From: Enoplosus armatus
Lineage: Eukaryota > Chordata > Actinopteri > Centrarchiformes > Enoplosidae
Reading direction: 5' to 3'
Assembly: GCF_043641665.1 (NCBI RefSeq)
Contig: NC_092194.1
Span: 248,001 to 312,000, forward strand
DNA length: 64,000 nucleotides
Below are positions 47,701 to 58,275 of this stretch, one piece after another. Numbering within the stretch: the first letter of the stretch is position 1; every line of letters begins with the position of its first letter. The position numbers were made by a program, and so were the translations under genes. The notes below the pieces were generated by a model that had not been told where the DNA came from, did no database searches, and saw nothing but the letters and a program-made list of their open reading frames with translations.

Positions 47701-48983
47701 TTTCAGGGGAATATGTTATCATGACAATCTTTTTTGACCTGAGTCGGAGAATGGGCTACTTCACCATCCAGACATACATTCCCTGCAGTATGATCGTAGT
47801 CTTGTCCTGGGTCTCCTTCTGGATCAACAAGGATGCCGTCCCAGCCCGCACATCTCTAGGTTTCATATTTTCAAAGACATTTCAAATACGTTGCTTGCCA
47901 ATTATCACCTACTAACCATGAAATTTGCAGACCTGTAAAATGAAGTGTTACCAATATTTTTTTTTATTTCATACACAGGTAAACTGAGTCAGAGCGCAAT
48001 TTTGCCCTGTTCTTTAAATCACTGTACTGGCCATCGATCTTCAACATAATGTGTAAATAAAAGCTTTAAAGGCTCTGAAAACCTTTTCTCAGTCAGCTCC
48101 TGGATATTGATGGCAGAAAATAGCGTGTTCATATAGGATCACATCACTCAGATCAAGTCTTTTGAGGTGGGGCCATTTAACTGCCCACAACAACTCAGTT
48201 GTTCTACACCTTATAGCAAGGAATACCAAATACCAAGACAAGCTAAAGACCACTGAATCCAACTTGGTCAAAATACCCCTCATTGCTGTGGAATTTCACT
48301 GATGTATGTGTTGGCTGTCGGACACGTTAAAATGAATGTAGAGTATTTGATATTCCACTGAGGAATTCGTCTCTGTGACAATCCATTTAGGTATCACCAC
48401 AGTGCTCACCATGACTACTCTAAGCACCATCTCCAGGAAGTCCCTGCCCAAGGTTTCGTATGTCACTGCCATGGACCTGTTCGTCTCTGTCTGCTTCATC
48501 TTCACCTTTGCTGCCCTCATGGAGTATGGCACTCTGCACTACTTCACCAGCAACAGGCAGACCAAAAAGGCGAAAGCCAACAATAACACACAGGTACCTA
48601 ACACTCATTTTCTTCCTTCTTTTTTCTGTGTTATTTTTCTTTTGAACCCACTGAATGTAATAATAACGCACTTAAATACCTGTGTGTGTTCACCTCCACA
48701 GCAGAAAGCATCCAGCATGGTGAATATCCGACCTGGCACGTCCCTACTGCAGATGAACAACATTGTGCCCTATCACGAGGAGGGTGACTATGCTTACGAG
48801 TGTTTGGATGGAAAAGACTGCACCAGCTTCTTCTGCTGCTTCGATGACTGCCGCTCAGGTGCCTGGCGCGAAAACAGAATGCACGTGCGGGTTTCCAAGA
48901 TTGATTCTTACTCACGAATATTCTTTCCCACTGCTTTTGGCCTTTTCAATCTGGTTTATTGGATTGGCTATCTGTATCTATAA
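35629..48983 (+). CDS. gabrg1: GABA-A receptor subunit gamma-1 (complete, nine coding exons)
   Basis: The gene encodes a gamma subunit of the GABA-gated chloride channel. Coding exons: 35629-35705, 40513-40673, 42747-42814, 43398-43618, 43915-43997, 47117-47254, 47707-47859, 48391-48593 and 48702-48983. They join in frame to 461 codons plus TAA, close to the 465 residues I recall for human gamma-1. In order: signal peptide (about 1-29), extracellular domain with N-glycosylation sites N45, N122 and N240, Cys-loop C183-C197, M1 (about 265-288), M2 (about 302-322), M3 (about 331-355), cytoplasmic loop with a cysteine-rich [12 protein letters not shown] stretch, and M4 (441-461) at the very C-terminus. 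The ending [14 protein letters not shown] fits gamma-1 better than gamma-2 (KMDSYARIFF), and the position after gabra2 agrees. The start is the first ATG after an in-frame stop; a second ATG at 35,668 could also give a signal peptide. Intron 2 has a GC donor. Confidence 0.95.
37880..37945 (-). mobile_element. SINE tail fragment
   Basis: The text 'aaatggtaaatgatctcact' then 'tatatagcgcttttcaacct' is the reverse complement of the end of the SINE at 46,511-46,795. Confidence 0.75.
38517..38645 (-). mobile_element. L2 LINE 3' tail (solo fragment)
   Basis: AATTC units, 'tatatagtgccaaatcacaa' and 'tagagcaggccaagaccg' match the reverse complement of the L2 3' end. Confidence 0.85.
40513..40673 (+). 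CDS. gabrg1: gabrg1 exon 2, mature N-terminus
   Basis: The exon is 161 bp after 'cacag'. It encodes the acidic mature N-terminus ([20 protein letters not shown]) and the start of the ligand-binding domain ([20 protein letters not shown] then RPDIG). It is followed by GCAAGT, not GTAAGT. Joining at this point restores the expected [11 protein letters not shown] across the junction, so the GC donor is the correct one. Confidence 0.93.
40674..42746 (+). other. gabrg1 intron 2 (GC-AG)
   Basis: The intron begins GCAAGT and ends 'gtttcag'. It contains a run of 22 G at 41,103-41,124 and otherwise only AT-rich DNA. Confidence 0.85.
41103..41124 (+). repeat. G22 homopolymer
   Basis: An uninterrupted run of 22 guanines. 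Its length in the assembly may be unreliable. Confidence 0.9.
42747..42814 (+). CDS. gabrg1: gabrg1 exon 3
   Basis: A 68-bp exon between 'tttcag' and 'gtgagg', encoding [20 protein letters not shown] and NM. The length is what is expected for this family. Confidence 0.96.
43398..43618 (+). CDS. gabrg1: gabrg1 exon 4, ligand-binding domain
   Basis: A 221-bp exon between 'gttgcag' and 'gtagga'. It encodes [20 protein letters not shown] and onward to [20 protein letters not shown]. It includes gamma-subunit positions that line the benzodiazepine site at the alpha-gamma interface: F109 (DIFFAQ) and the Leu after NR. Confidence 0.97.
43915..43997 (+). CDS. gabrg1: gabrg1 exon 5, Cys-loop
   Basis: An 83-bp exon between 'tgtcag' and 'gtaggt'. 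It encodes [20 protein letters not shown] and then CPLEFSS. The two cysteines are 13 residues apart, the signature of Cys-loop receptors. Confidence 0.97.
45000..46320 (-). pseudogene. LINE relic with reverse transcriptase N-terminal part
   Basis: The minus frame 45,561-45,325 reads [20 protein letters not shown] and [20 protein letters not shown], the first RT blocks of a fish LINE (RPVALTP, FAxRxxRST). Downstream RT sequence with the catalytic motif is missing. The plus-side text at 45,001-45,130 ('acagcctgaggaaagaagct') looks like the element's 3' region. It is related to the fragment at 1,800-2,225. Confidence 0.8.
46511..46795 (+). mobile_element. tRNA-derived SINE, apparently full length
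   Basis: The head reads 'gcggcatggtggcgcagtgg' (A-box-like) with 'gggggttcggtccccacc' (B-box-like). The body carries 'gtccttgagcaagacactga' and 'gtaaagcgctttgggaaccg', and the tail ends 'gcaatataagtgagatcatt' with ACCATTTA. Related pieces lie at 37,880, 58,061 and 62,805. Confidence 0.8.
47117..47254 (+). CDS. gabrg1: gabrg1 exon 6
   Basis: A 138-bp exon between 'ctgtag' and 'gtgaga'. It encodes [20 protein letters not shown] and [20 protein letters not shown], the last part of the ligand-binding domain, with an N-glycosylation site at N240. Confidence 0.96.
47285..47400 (-). mobile_element. L2 LINE 3' tail (diverged)
   Basis: The text 'aaattttatttatatcgtgc' and 'catagagcaggtctagacca' matches the reverse complement of the L2 3' end, more diverged than the other copies. 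It lies in the short intron 6. Confidence 0.75.
47707..47859 (+). CDS. gabrg1: gabrg1 exon 7 with M1 helix
   Basis: A 153-bp exon between 'ctttcag' and 'gtttca'. It encodes [20 protein letters not shown], the M1 helix ([19 protein letters not shown]) and the linker [12 protein letters not shown]. The donor 'gtttca' is weak. Confidence 0.96.
48391..48593 (+). CDS. gabrg1: gabrg1 exon 8 with M2 and M3 helices
   Basis: A 203-bp exon between 'catttag' and 'gtacct'. It encodes the pore helix M2 ([20 protein letters not shown]), M3 ([18 protein letters not shown]) and the start of the cytoplasmic loop ([16 protein letters not shown]). Confidence 0.97.
48702..48983 (+). CDS. gabrg1: gabrg1 exon 9 with M4 helix and stop
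   Basis: The exon follows 'cctccacag' in phase 0. It encodes the cytoplasmic loop ([18 protein letters not shown], a conserved gamma-type cysteine cluster that is palmitoylated in gamma-2), then [14 protein letters not shown] and the M4 end [14 protein letters not shown] is at 48981-48983. No separate 24-bp exon like the gamma-2 long-form exon was seen in intron 8, which is only 108 bp. Confidence 0.97.
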   Translation, partial: QKASSMVNIRPGTSLLQMNNIVPYHEEGDYAYECLDGKDCTSFFCCFDDCRSGAWRENRMHVRVSKIDSYSRIFFPTAFGLFNLVYWIGYLYL

Positions 48984-50170
48984 AACCAGTACCTCAAAAA
49001 AGGACGACTGGAGTTTAACATCTGCAAGCATTTCACAGAAGCAGAGCTGCTCTTGTCGGAGAAATGATGGCTACTTAGCAAACATGTATGGCGAAAAGAA
49101 GAACTAAATTAAAATCTAAAGACAAATTATGAATGACAGTGCCTTGTTTTCACCTGCACTCGTGATGAGGCATGGCGAATGAGTGATGTCAGTCAGTCTT
49201 CCCTCAATCTGTCCAACATCTTATTTTAGAGCAAGATAGGTCAACAACTACTGGCTAATATTCCATTCAAAGTTCAGTATGGATCACTAATGGTTGTGGT
49301 GACCCTGTGACCTTTCATCTAAATGTTCCTCTTGACATGACAAGGCATCTAAAAAGATAATGGCTGATTTCCATGACATTTTGTTGTTGATATTCATAGT
49401 TGCCAGGGGATTGAGCCACAAATGTCCTACATGTACACAAGAATATAGATATCAAAATCTAATAGTCAAAAATATGAATGAACCTTTTGCATTTTGGACT
49501 TAGATGCTTCCAAGGGAATTAACCCTTTTAATGAACCATTGGCCTTTGATCCAAAGCCACCCTCAGGACAAACTCAACATTTTAGCTCCACTTCTGTTAA
49601 GGCTCTAACAATGTTGTCTGTTCCATCTAACACTTTTATAAAAGATGGAACATCCTTATCCCTAGTCACATCCTCCAGCTCTTTCTGGGGCATCCTAGAC
49701 ACAGCTGACAACTAAGGCATTCCCATCTGGCCTGGGAACACCTTAACTGTCAGCTGTGCTGGAAGTACATCCACAGGGAGACATCCAAAAGGCATCTTAA
49801 TCAGATGCCCAAACACATCAACTTTCAACATGAAAGAACAATGGTTCTACTCCAAGTTCCTTCCGAAACAAGTTTCCTTTGCAGGGTGTCTGAGTTCCTC
49901 ACCCTATCTCTAAGGGTGAGGAACTCAGACACCCTGCAAAGGAAACTTGTTTCGTCTGCTTCTATCCACAATCTCGGTAAGGGTTGGAACGTAGACTGAC
50001 AAAGAAATTGAGAGCTTCAACTTCAGGCTCTTCTCCCTCTTCACCATGACAGTCTCTCACTCATAAACAAGACCCTGAGGTACTTGGTAGTCCTTCCCTT
50101 GTGGCACTGACATACTACCAACCCAAAGGGGACGATGCACCATTTTCCTATGTAGATAACTAGTAGGTGT
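48984..50170 (+). other. gabrg1 3' UTR region with LINE debris
   Basis: This starts as the 3' UTR of gabrg1. A weak ATTAAA lies at 49,108-49,113. A dispersed-repeat-like block is at 49,255-49,400. From about 49,500 to 50,170 the DNA matches a common fish LINE as I remember it ('atccaaaaggcatcttaatc', 'gggttggaacgtagactgac', 'aacaagaccctgaggtactt'), with heavy decay. The true end of the transcript is unknown. Confidence 0.55.
49864..49954. repeat. Perfect 42-bp inverted repeat (hairpin)
   Basis: The arms 49864-49905 and 49913-49954 are perfectly complementary over 42 bp around a 7-base spacer. The left arm starts 'cgaaacaagtttcctttgca'. It sits inside the LINE debris downstream of gabrg1. If transcribed in the 3' UTR it would form a long RNA duplex. 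Confidence 0.97.
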
Positions 50171-53100
50171 ACATCCTCCTTGATCTTGTGCACATGCCCT
50201 TAGCACTGTTGTTTGTGATTGCACCATTAAAATAGAGCCCTAAGCATTTCATTTCTTTAAAATAGAGACACTAACATTAAGACTAATGACTCTAGGTAAG
50301 CTAAATAACTCAATATAGCTAAATTACATTTTTCCTTTGACAGCAAAAGTGCCTCATAACATTAGCTAACTCATACTCATAATGTTCATTTTGGATCATG
50401 TTCAAAATGAACAAAATGCCCTGATTCACTAAGCTCCAATGCTACTGACTCCCTTATTGCGCCTTTTATCTCTTCTAATTCTTTTTTATTAACAAAGAGC
50501 AAAGAGCAGAAAGCATTTAAACATTTATGCCTCATTTTTGCCAGTTAAGATAACAAAGTGGCAGATTATATCAGCTGTAGTCAGCATACTGATACCGGAT
50601 TCAGATTTGTTAACATGCTGTCAAACCCTAACCCCACTCATAGCAGCTCTGACCCCAGAAATGTTTGCACAAGTAAAACTCCAGTCCACACAGAGGAGAT
50701 ATTGCCATCAAACCTAAAATAAAAATACCCCAAATGTTTGTTTACTCTTTGCCACTGTGCTATTGATATTCTAAGCAGTAAAGAGGAGGTGCATTGTACT
50801 TTGTAGTTGAAATATGGCATGGAGGGGTATTGTTCCTTCTAAAGGTATATTCCCTGATTTCCTTAGAGAGGCCAATAGCTGCTAAGATGTAAACTCAGTT
50901 GAATTTCAAAGATCACTTGAGATTCAAAGCATTGTGAGTTTTGCAAGGAACAGTGAATTTTGCAGGAATTTGGGGACTTGGGCACTACCGGTCATTATAA
51001 TACCACCAGGGAGCATATCTTTATTTATTTGAACAACTCCATAGGTCATAGGGATTTTCTAGGCAACACCTCACAGCGTAATTATTAGTGAGGTCAAACA
51101 AGGCCAACCTCTGCTCAGAAGCTACTGCATGGAATTAATTTGTAACCTCTGTCAAACAGTGAATTGTCATGAACAATTATGGTTGTTTTTCCAGCAGCCA
51201 GATTTTGTACTCTGATGTATCATAAGTTACAAAAATTGATAAAATTGTCATTGACTATACAGCTCGTAAATTACTTGAATTTCCATTTATACAGTTCTGT
51301 TGTATGTAAAAGACTCACTATGTGGACAGATATTTTTGCCACCCCACAAGCAATCTGAAACACAAGAAACAAATGCAAACTGAAATATTTCCAGCAATGT
51401 CTTCTTAGAATTACACTACACCATATTTTCAATATAGTGTCAAAATGGCAGTTGTCAATAGCAACAATTAACTACGATATACTTAAATCTGGAGTGCTGA
51501 ACTTTTGTCCCCCTTCTGACGTACGCCTACAGGTTTTTCCGTAGCGCAGAGCCATGTAGAGAAAGTCGCGGAAAATCTCCGTTCTCTAACTAATTACCAA
51601 AAATCACATTTATGTTTCTGTATTTATGATGGATGTATTATATTTACGCATTCAAATTTGCCTGAAAATAACTTCCTGGAACTATCTGAAAGCACCAGCA
51701 TGGGAATGTCGCCACAGACACCAGATTTAAAAACGTTCTAAGCTGCAAAATGCAGAGAGATTTACCTGGCGGTGATAGTGTTAATCAAAACTGTGGAAAC
51801 TCGTTGGACAACGGCTTGATTGTAACAGACGTTCATTTATATGTAAAAGCCCATCTGCGCTCTAGCTTTAAAGCTGATGTTTTTTTAACTTAATTTTTAC
51901 TTTTCAGTTACGCATCAGCACAGAAATACAGTAAATAATTTCTTCAGAAATGGCAGAGGTTCATAAAGTTGTAATTTAGTTCACTACATAGTTTACTCTG
52001 AATTTGAGGTGGAAATCATCAGGTTGAATCATTTTGCTGTCTAATAGTTTCGTTCAGTTCGGCTTTGTTGTTAAAAGGGGTCAGTAGTGAGGAAGTGAGA
52101 TGTTAGCCACTGTTAGTCGGTCAGCTACTGTTGGACTGTTGGACTTACTGGTAATATTGGTTGGTAATGTTACTCAAAATCATTATTGTCTGCTGTTCAG
52201 AAACATAAGAGCTTTTGGGTAGTCAAGGATTACATACGCTAACACAAGTCTATTATGGGATACGCAACACGTCATGAACCTATGCCATTATTAAAGAATA
52301 TACTGTATCTATTTAAAGATACTGAGCATTTCATGTAAATAGCATTCAAAAAAGATTACACTTTCAGCCCTAAAATCCCTGTAGTCTTTTTAGATCTGCT
52401 AGTTAACTAGCAGTATACCGTGCATCCATGTAGACTGCTAAATATTTGGCTTTTGCACAATTAAAAGAAAGAAAACACAGGTGAACACTACTTCAGGTAT
52501 TTTTCTCACACTCTCAAATGTATGAATGAAAATGTGACACATGCAGAAAATGCGGATATCAGGAGAGGAAAAATGCTACACCAACATTTGCCGATTAAAT
52601 AACTGAAGACAAGTGGTTCTTGAACTTTTCCCATACACCAAAGAAACTGTCTGATACAATTTAGTAACATGTCCCGTATGAATGTCATGTTGCACATCAG
52701 TTCTGATTGTAGTCTCTACATATGTAAAATATCAAATACAGAATAGCCGTAACGCTTAAAACAGCATTTCCACGTTGTCAAGATGCAATTTCGGACATGT
52801 TTTTAGAAATGTCGAGGTGACATAGCTATTAAGTAACCCACATTTCTGTAAAATGTCTGTGGTGTCCATACACAAGTAGTTTTGAACCATACAAGTATCT
52901 AGCAAGGAATGTACTGAAAGCCACATTAATCTATGCAAACATGAACATTGATGCAATTGTTCTCTTGTGATAACTCCTAGATTACTTTGTTTGGTCTGAA
53001 CAAGGGATGGACAATTTATTCAATTATTTTAATCGATTAATAGTATTAAAGAAATAGTAGATATTCAGTTAGAAAATGTCCATAGTGAACCAATAAAAAC

Positions 53101-56100
53101 GTGACTCGTGCATGAGGAATACTCGACCAAAATCTCTATACAGCCTTTGTCTAAATCAAACAGAAGTTTAGCATTTCTCTACTTAGTTCATGTACTTAGT
53201 TCACCTCCCAATTACAAATAAAGCAGTCTTAAAACATGACATACCACACCAAAGCTGTCTTATAATAGGTTGGAGACACATGTTTCCAGGCGTCTTTCTG
53301 CAATATTATTGCACCTTGCACCCCTGGTGCAACTAAGTGAGTAAATACTCCAGATCACAAGTACAAAAAAGTCATATCTCATATTTCAGTTAAACCTGTT
53401 GTTTACCTGTTGTACAGTACATTTCCACGGCACCAATTCCGCCAGTACTCACTACTCTGCTGCTCTCAGTTTCTCTTTTTAAAGCAAATACTGTCCTCGC
53501 TCACAATTTAAAGGTAGGAATTTCTACTTTTTTTTTTTTCATTGTTAATCTCCTGTCAATGAAATTTAGCACATTCTACACAGTTGTTTCACATCAAAAG
53601 CCTTCCAGAGCAGTTGACAGCATATAATGCCTACCTTTCTTAATAGGCTTTTAATGTGAAACATCCACAGAAAGTGCTGAGTTCCACTGACTGTATCTTA
53701 ACAGCGAACAAAAGAACGCCAGCAGAGACCATCAGAATTAATTTGTGAGTGGACACAGTGTGTCATGTGTTTTATGACATAATAAGATGAAATCAAACAG
53801 AAGTGCTGCATTCAATCCAACATGGGACATGGACATACATGACAAAAATATATAAGGAAATTAAATTAAACACAAGGAATGTGTTATGTGTACAATTAAA
53901 GCATGACAGAATAAAAACACTAAAATAATATAACTTACTGAGGGCAGCAGAGTGGAGTTTGACATGACTCTGTTGTTGAACTGATGGAATTAGTGCTCTG
54001 GAAATGTACTTATGTGACCCACTATAGTACAGGTCACTCAACTGCCCCTCAATGTGCTTTATTTAATCCAGCTTTTACTAGGGATGCCTTTATTATTTTA
54101 TACAAATACCAGCTTTTTAAATTGAGAATTTAAAGTAGACCAGTTTAAATATTCATAGTGTAAACTCTGTCCACACACTGCAAGGCTATTGGAAACTTAA
54201 CCAGTCACTGTAGAGAATAATGATCATCACACGTCGGTATTTTGCTCCACCAGAGTATGGTTGAGCTTTGAGTGTCTACAGCCAAAATATGCTGTTTCTT
54301 CCAGTCAAATTATTCTTTTGATGCTAGTTAGTAGCAAAAACAAATTCAGATCAAGGAACATGTGCAAACGTCAAATATTCTTTTAATGTAGCATTTATAG
54401 CCGGCTTGGTAAACCTGTTGATACTGTACCAAAAGGAAATTCTGTAGATACGTGGGTTGCAAAGCGTTAGCCCGATTCTCATCATTACAATGCTTTTAAA
54501 TATAGCAGATTGCATTTTAGTATAGTGTTGGTCTAATATATTACTCTTCTAAGGATACCTTTGTGTACTAAACGCATTTGTTCATATTTGGGACAATAAA
54601 TCCAAATTACAAACAGAATACATTTACAACACCACAGATTATTTACAGCATATTAAATGCAAGCAGCATTTATTTTTCCAGAACTCCTTTGCCCAAATAT
54701 TGTAGCTACATTGCTAACCATATCAATTGCAGTGTATGATTTCAAGAATTTTGCACGTTTTAACAGAGCTGTGTCTTAGGGTTAGGAATGAGGGCTACGT
54801 CCTACGCATGGTAGGATAGTCCAGTAGTTTCTGTAGGGTGTTCCCCCAGCTTCAACAGTCCTCTGTCTTGGCTTAAAAAAATGTTTGTATTCATGATCTG
54901 TGTTAAAAAAAAAAAAAAATCAGTTTATATGGCTTTTCAATCTTTGTAAAGTGTAGCAAAAACTATTATTCAAGTGTTTTCACAAGTTGCCCTGTAACCC
55001 CCTGTACTGTCAGACATTATGTTGCATACCCCTTCTTGTAAGTAGCCTCAGACTTCAAAATCAAATGCTGTATTTTTCAGCCCAACAACCTCAAAAATAA
55101 ACATGTTCAATGATCATGCGAACATGAGAGCAAAGTTGTCCGCTGTACTAATTATTAATGATTGGCATAATGCTATGTATTGCATTCAACTCAAGCCATA
55201 TAAACACATTAATCATTTGTGTACAATGTCATTCTCTGTAAATGTTGCCCATATTGTATCGTGACTACTAACTCAATACACTGTGTGAAAATAAAGCAGT
55301 GCCTGGAAAAAGCCCAAGTGGTGTTATCAGACTTCATGTTGAAACGATGTTCCTGATGCTTTATCCTTTTTCCCCCTTAACATATCTACTTCTGTATTTC
55401 ATGTATTAGTATTTTATCTGTTTTGACTTTTAATTTTACATTGTCAGGCACTTAATTATTTAGTTTTTAAAAAGTATTACTGTATACAGTATATATGAAG
55501 TTCATTATACTTAGAGAGGGAGGAGGGAGTCATTTTCGCTGAGTTGATATTTCAGCATGATGCATCACACCCTGAGCAAATATTGTCAGCAAGTGTTATG
55601 TAATGTTTTGTATTACAACAGGACCCGACTGGAAACAAAACCTGTGGTATTTTTTTTTGTCTTTGTTCTGAATAAGCACACCAAGCTACTAATGGTTCAC
55701 CTTTGAACAAATGCTGCTATACTATGTATTAATAAAATCACAATCGCCGATGTCTGAGTGCTGAAACCAGAACTATGGTCAATGCTGGCTCCATTCGATT
55801 ATATTGGACTCACCCTCACCTTCTAAAAGTATAAAATCAAAAAATACTTTTCTAAAGTTTTGTTCTAATGTGCCTCTTGGGCTCAAGGTGAGTGGGGACT
55901 TTCTCAATGAAAAAGGTAAACTCGGAGTCAGTTCTTTGGTGACAGAATTATTCATCATTGTCGTGCTACAGGGGTGACATGCAATAGGTGAGCATATCCA
56001 GGGTACAAAAATTAGTAGAATGTGGTGGAACAGAATGACAATTTACAAGTAGTACAAATTTAGAATGATTGAATTACTATTCAGGATTCAACCAAATGTT

Positions 56101-56748
56101 GCAATATTAAACAAACGTAATTACAATATACTGTACCACTGAGGAGTTCATATATAAACAGAATGGAGTATATATATAATGCCCATTCATTCAGAAATAT
56201 GCAATTCACCTTGTGCAAATGGAGAAATGACAATTGCAGATTAACAACTCCACTCTGAAAGGAATTTCTTTCACCCCATCTGCTACATGCAAGAATATTA
56301 GCACTGTGCTCACACACACTTCTGATTAACATTTGCTTAAGTTCAGCAGGTTGGTGCCGTATTGTGTAATTCCTGTATGTTATTTTCCGCTAGTTTTTGA
56401 ATTTATGCCTCTTTGATGTGTCTCTGAGTTGCACTTTTAATTTGCTTTTAATGCGCGCAGCTCTTTTTGTGTCCACACTGCAAATCAGTTTCCCCTCGGG
56501 GAAAATAAAGTGAATCAATCAATTAACATGGCACATTGACTTGAGATTAAAACACGGACAAATTGCACTACATGTACTCTATACTATATTTTAATTTATT
56601 GGATGCAAGTTAAGAGTAAACCAAAAACCCAGGCTTTGAAACAGAGATGATCTACGTATTTTATACAAATATAAACATTACCATGCCATATGCCTTTGTT
56701 TGGTTAAAAGGTCGTTACTGGCCAACATACTGTGAAGTGTTTAAAAAC
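50171..56748. other. AT-rich DNA downstream of gabrg1, no gene seen
   Basis: The short open frames have no family motifs, and recognised repeats are sparse. This would fit a long 3' UTR or plain intergenic DNA. An AATAAA is at about 55,291-55,296 and another at about 55,732. A LINE-tail-like piece ('cctcggggaaaataaagtga') is near 56,493. Confidence 0.5.
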
Positions 56749-56972
56749 AAAGCTATTTCGAAGCTGTGAGTTATCCAAAGACACTTTGACATTTCTTGAC
56801 CATTTAGAATTCATAACTCTTCAGTTCTTCCTTGATTCTTTTTTAATTGAAATTTAATGATGAAACATTGGGTTCCAGGGAAACGAAACATTTGCTACAT
56901 GCAAGCAATCTCAATATTACAATATTACAAAAAGCTATTTCGAAGCTGTGAGTTATCCAAAGACACTTTGAC
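56749..56972 (+). repeat. 42-bp direct duplication
   Basis: The 42 bases at 56749-56790 recur exactly at 56931-56972 (starting 'aaagctatttcgaagctgtg'), 182 bases apart. The sequence between is unrelated. Confidence 0.9.
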
Positions 56973-58002
56973 GTTTCTTTTGTTGTTAAGCCCCCTCCCC
57001 ATCCCTCGAGTCGTGCCTCTTTCTCTTTTCACTGGAAGGTACCAATTTTTATGTAAGCTGAATGAGAGAAGGCAGTGGTGCCTGAATGAGGGTGCCGACG
57101 AAAGGATGAAAATAAAGCCAACTGCCGTCTCCTGGTGAGACATGATTATGGGGTATGAAGATGTGTGAAGTTGAAAAGCTCCCACCTCCTGGCTGGCAAA
57201 TTAGAGTGCAGTGTGAAACCTTTGGATTATGGACTGAAACACCGTGCTGCTACAGTAGGTCCCTGTTCAAACACAGAACACATGGTTTCTACTGATGTTT
57301 TAACTGTGACAGGTAATATAACGTTGCTGTTTTGCTGTATGCAGTTGGTGCATAATTTGAAGTGATGAATGATTGTACTGCACTTTAATTCAATAGCAAC
57401 ATTTATTAAACATGTAATTTATAACTGTACATAACTATATAATATAAGTGTCATTCCTGCATTCACCATTAATTTCACTGTTTCAGTATCTGAAATAGGC
57501 TTTTCACATTCCATATTCTGGCTTTTTATTTGCTTTTACTAAAGGTGACATATTACTCTGTTTTAGCACATCATTACAGCTCCTTGGGGTACAGAAACAA
57601 GATTAAATGGCTCTATTTTGATATGCGTGCGCAGTGAGAACTGGCGAACTTGCATTTTACCTGAGCACGGTGCCATAATCTTTTGGCCACTTTATTTGGT
57701 GAAGGCACGCCCATATAAATAAACCCCTCTGAAATCACACAAATCCCTTTTATCACGTTCTGTTTGTTTTTCCACGTTCGGTCTACATTTCTAAACCAGC
57801 TGACATATGATCACATGGAAAGTTTTATTCAAATGATGGCACTAATGCAGACCATTAAGAACATGCCTATACCTATGCATATTGAGAGCCTGTCCTTTAC
57901 TGACTCTTTTTACAGCCAGTAGGTATCTTTTTCATTTGCAGTCCCAACAATTGCGCCTGTTGAAAATAGAGACAACAGCGATGCTAGCATCTATGTATAA
58001 TG
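56973..58002. other. Noncoding DNA, no gene seen
   Basis: No coding motif or recognised repeat is visible in this stretch. Confidence 0.45.
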
Positions 58003-58052
58003 TGCAATTTCAATCAATAAAGTATTTCTGATTCTGATTCTGATTCTGATGT
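58003..58052 (+). mobile_element. LINE 3' tail fragment
   Basis: The text 'caataaagtatttctgattc' with repeated TGATTC units is a LINE tail as at 23,470. Confidence 0.65.
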
Positions 58053-58060
58053 GAGGCTAC

Positions 58061-58275
58061 GTAAATGGTAAATGGTCTCAACTGTAAAGCGCTTTGGGAG
58101 CCAAGAAGGATGAAAAGTGCTATATAAGTAAGTCACATTTACCCATTCACTCACACATGCACACACCGATGGCGACCAGGCTACCATGCAAGGAGCTGGT
58201 CTCCATCGGGAGCAACTTTGGCATTACAGGGATGGAACCCCCAACCCGCTCTTCCCTGCTCTAGCTCCCATGCGA
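58061..58275 (-). mobile_element. SINE copy with an internal inverted segment
   Basis: The copy is the reverse complement of the SINE at 46,511-46,795, except for about 53 bases (58,081-58,133) that read in the forward direction ('actgtaaagcgctttgggag' to 'gctatataagta'). The flanks 'gtaaatggtaaatggtctca' before it and 'acccattcactcacacatgc' after it are in reverse orientation. Confidence 0.75.

Noticed and set aside
48594..48701. Alternative small exon like that of gamma-2 long form
   Set aside because: The intron is 108 bp and shows no internal acceptor-donor pair flanking a 24-bp LLRMFSFK-like exon.
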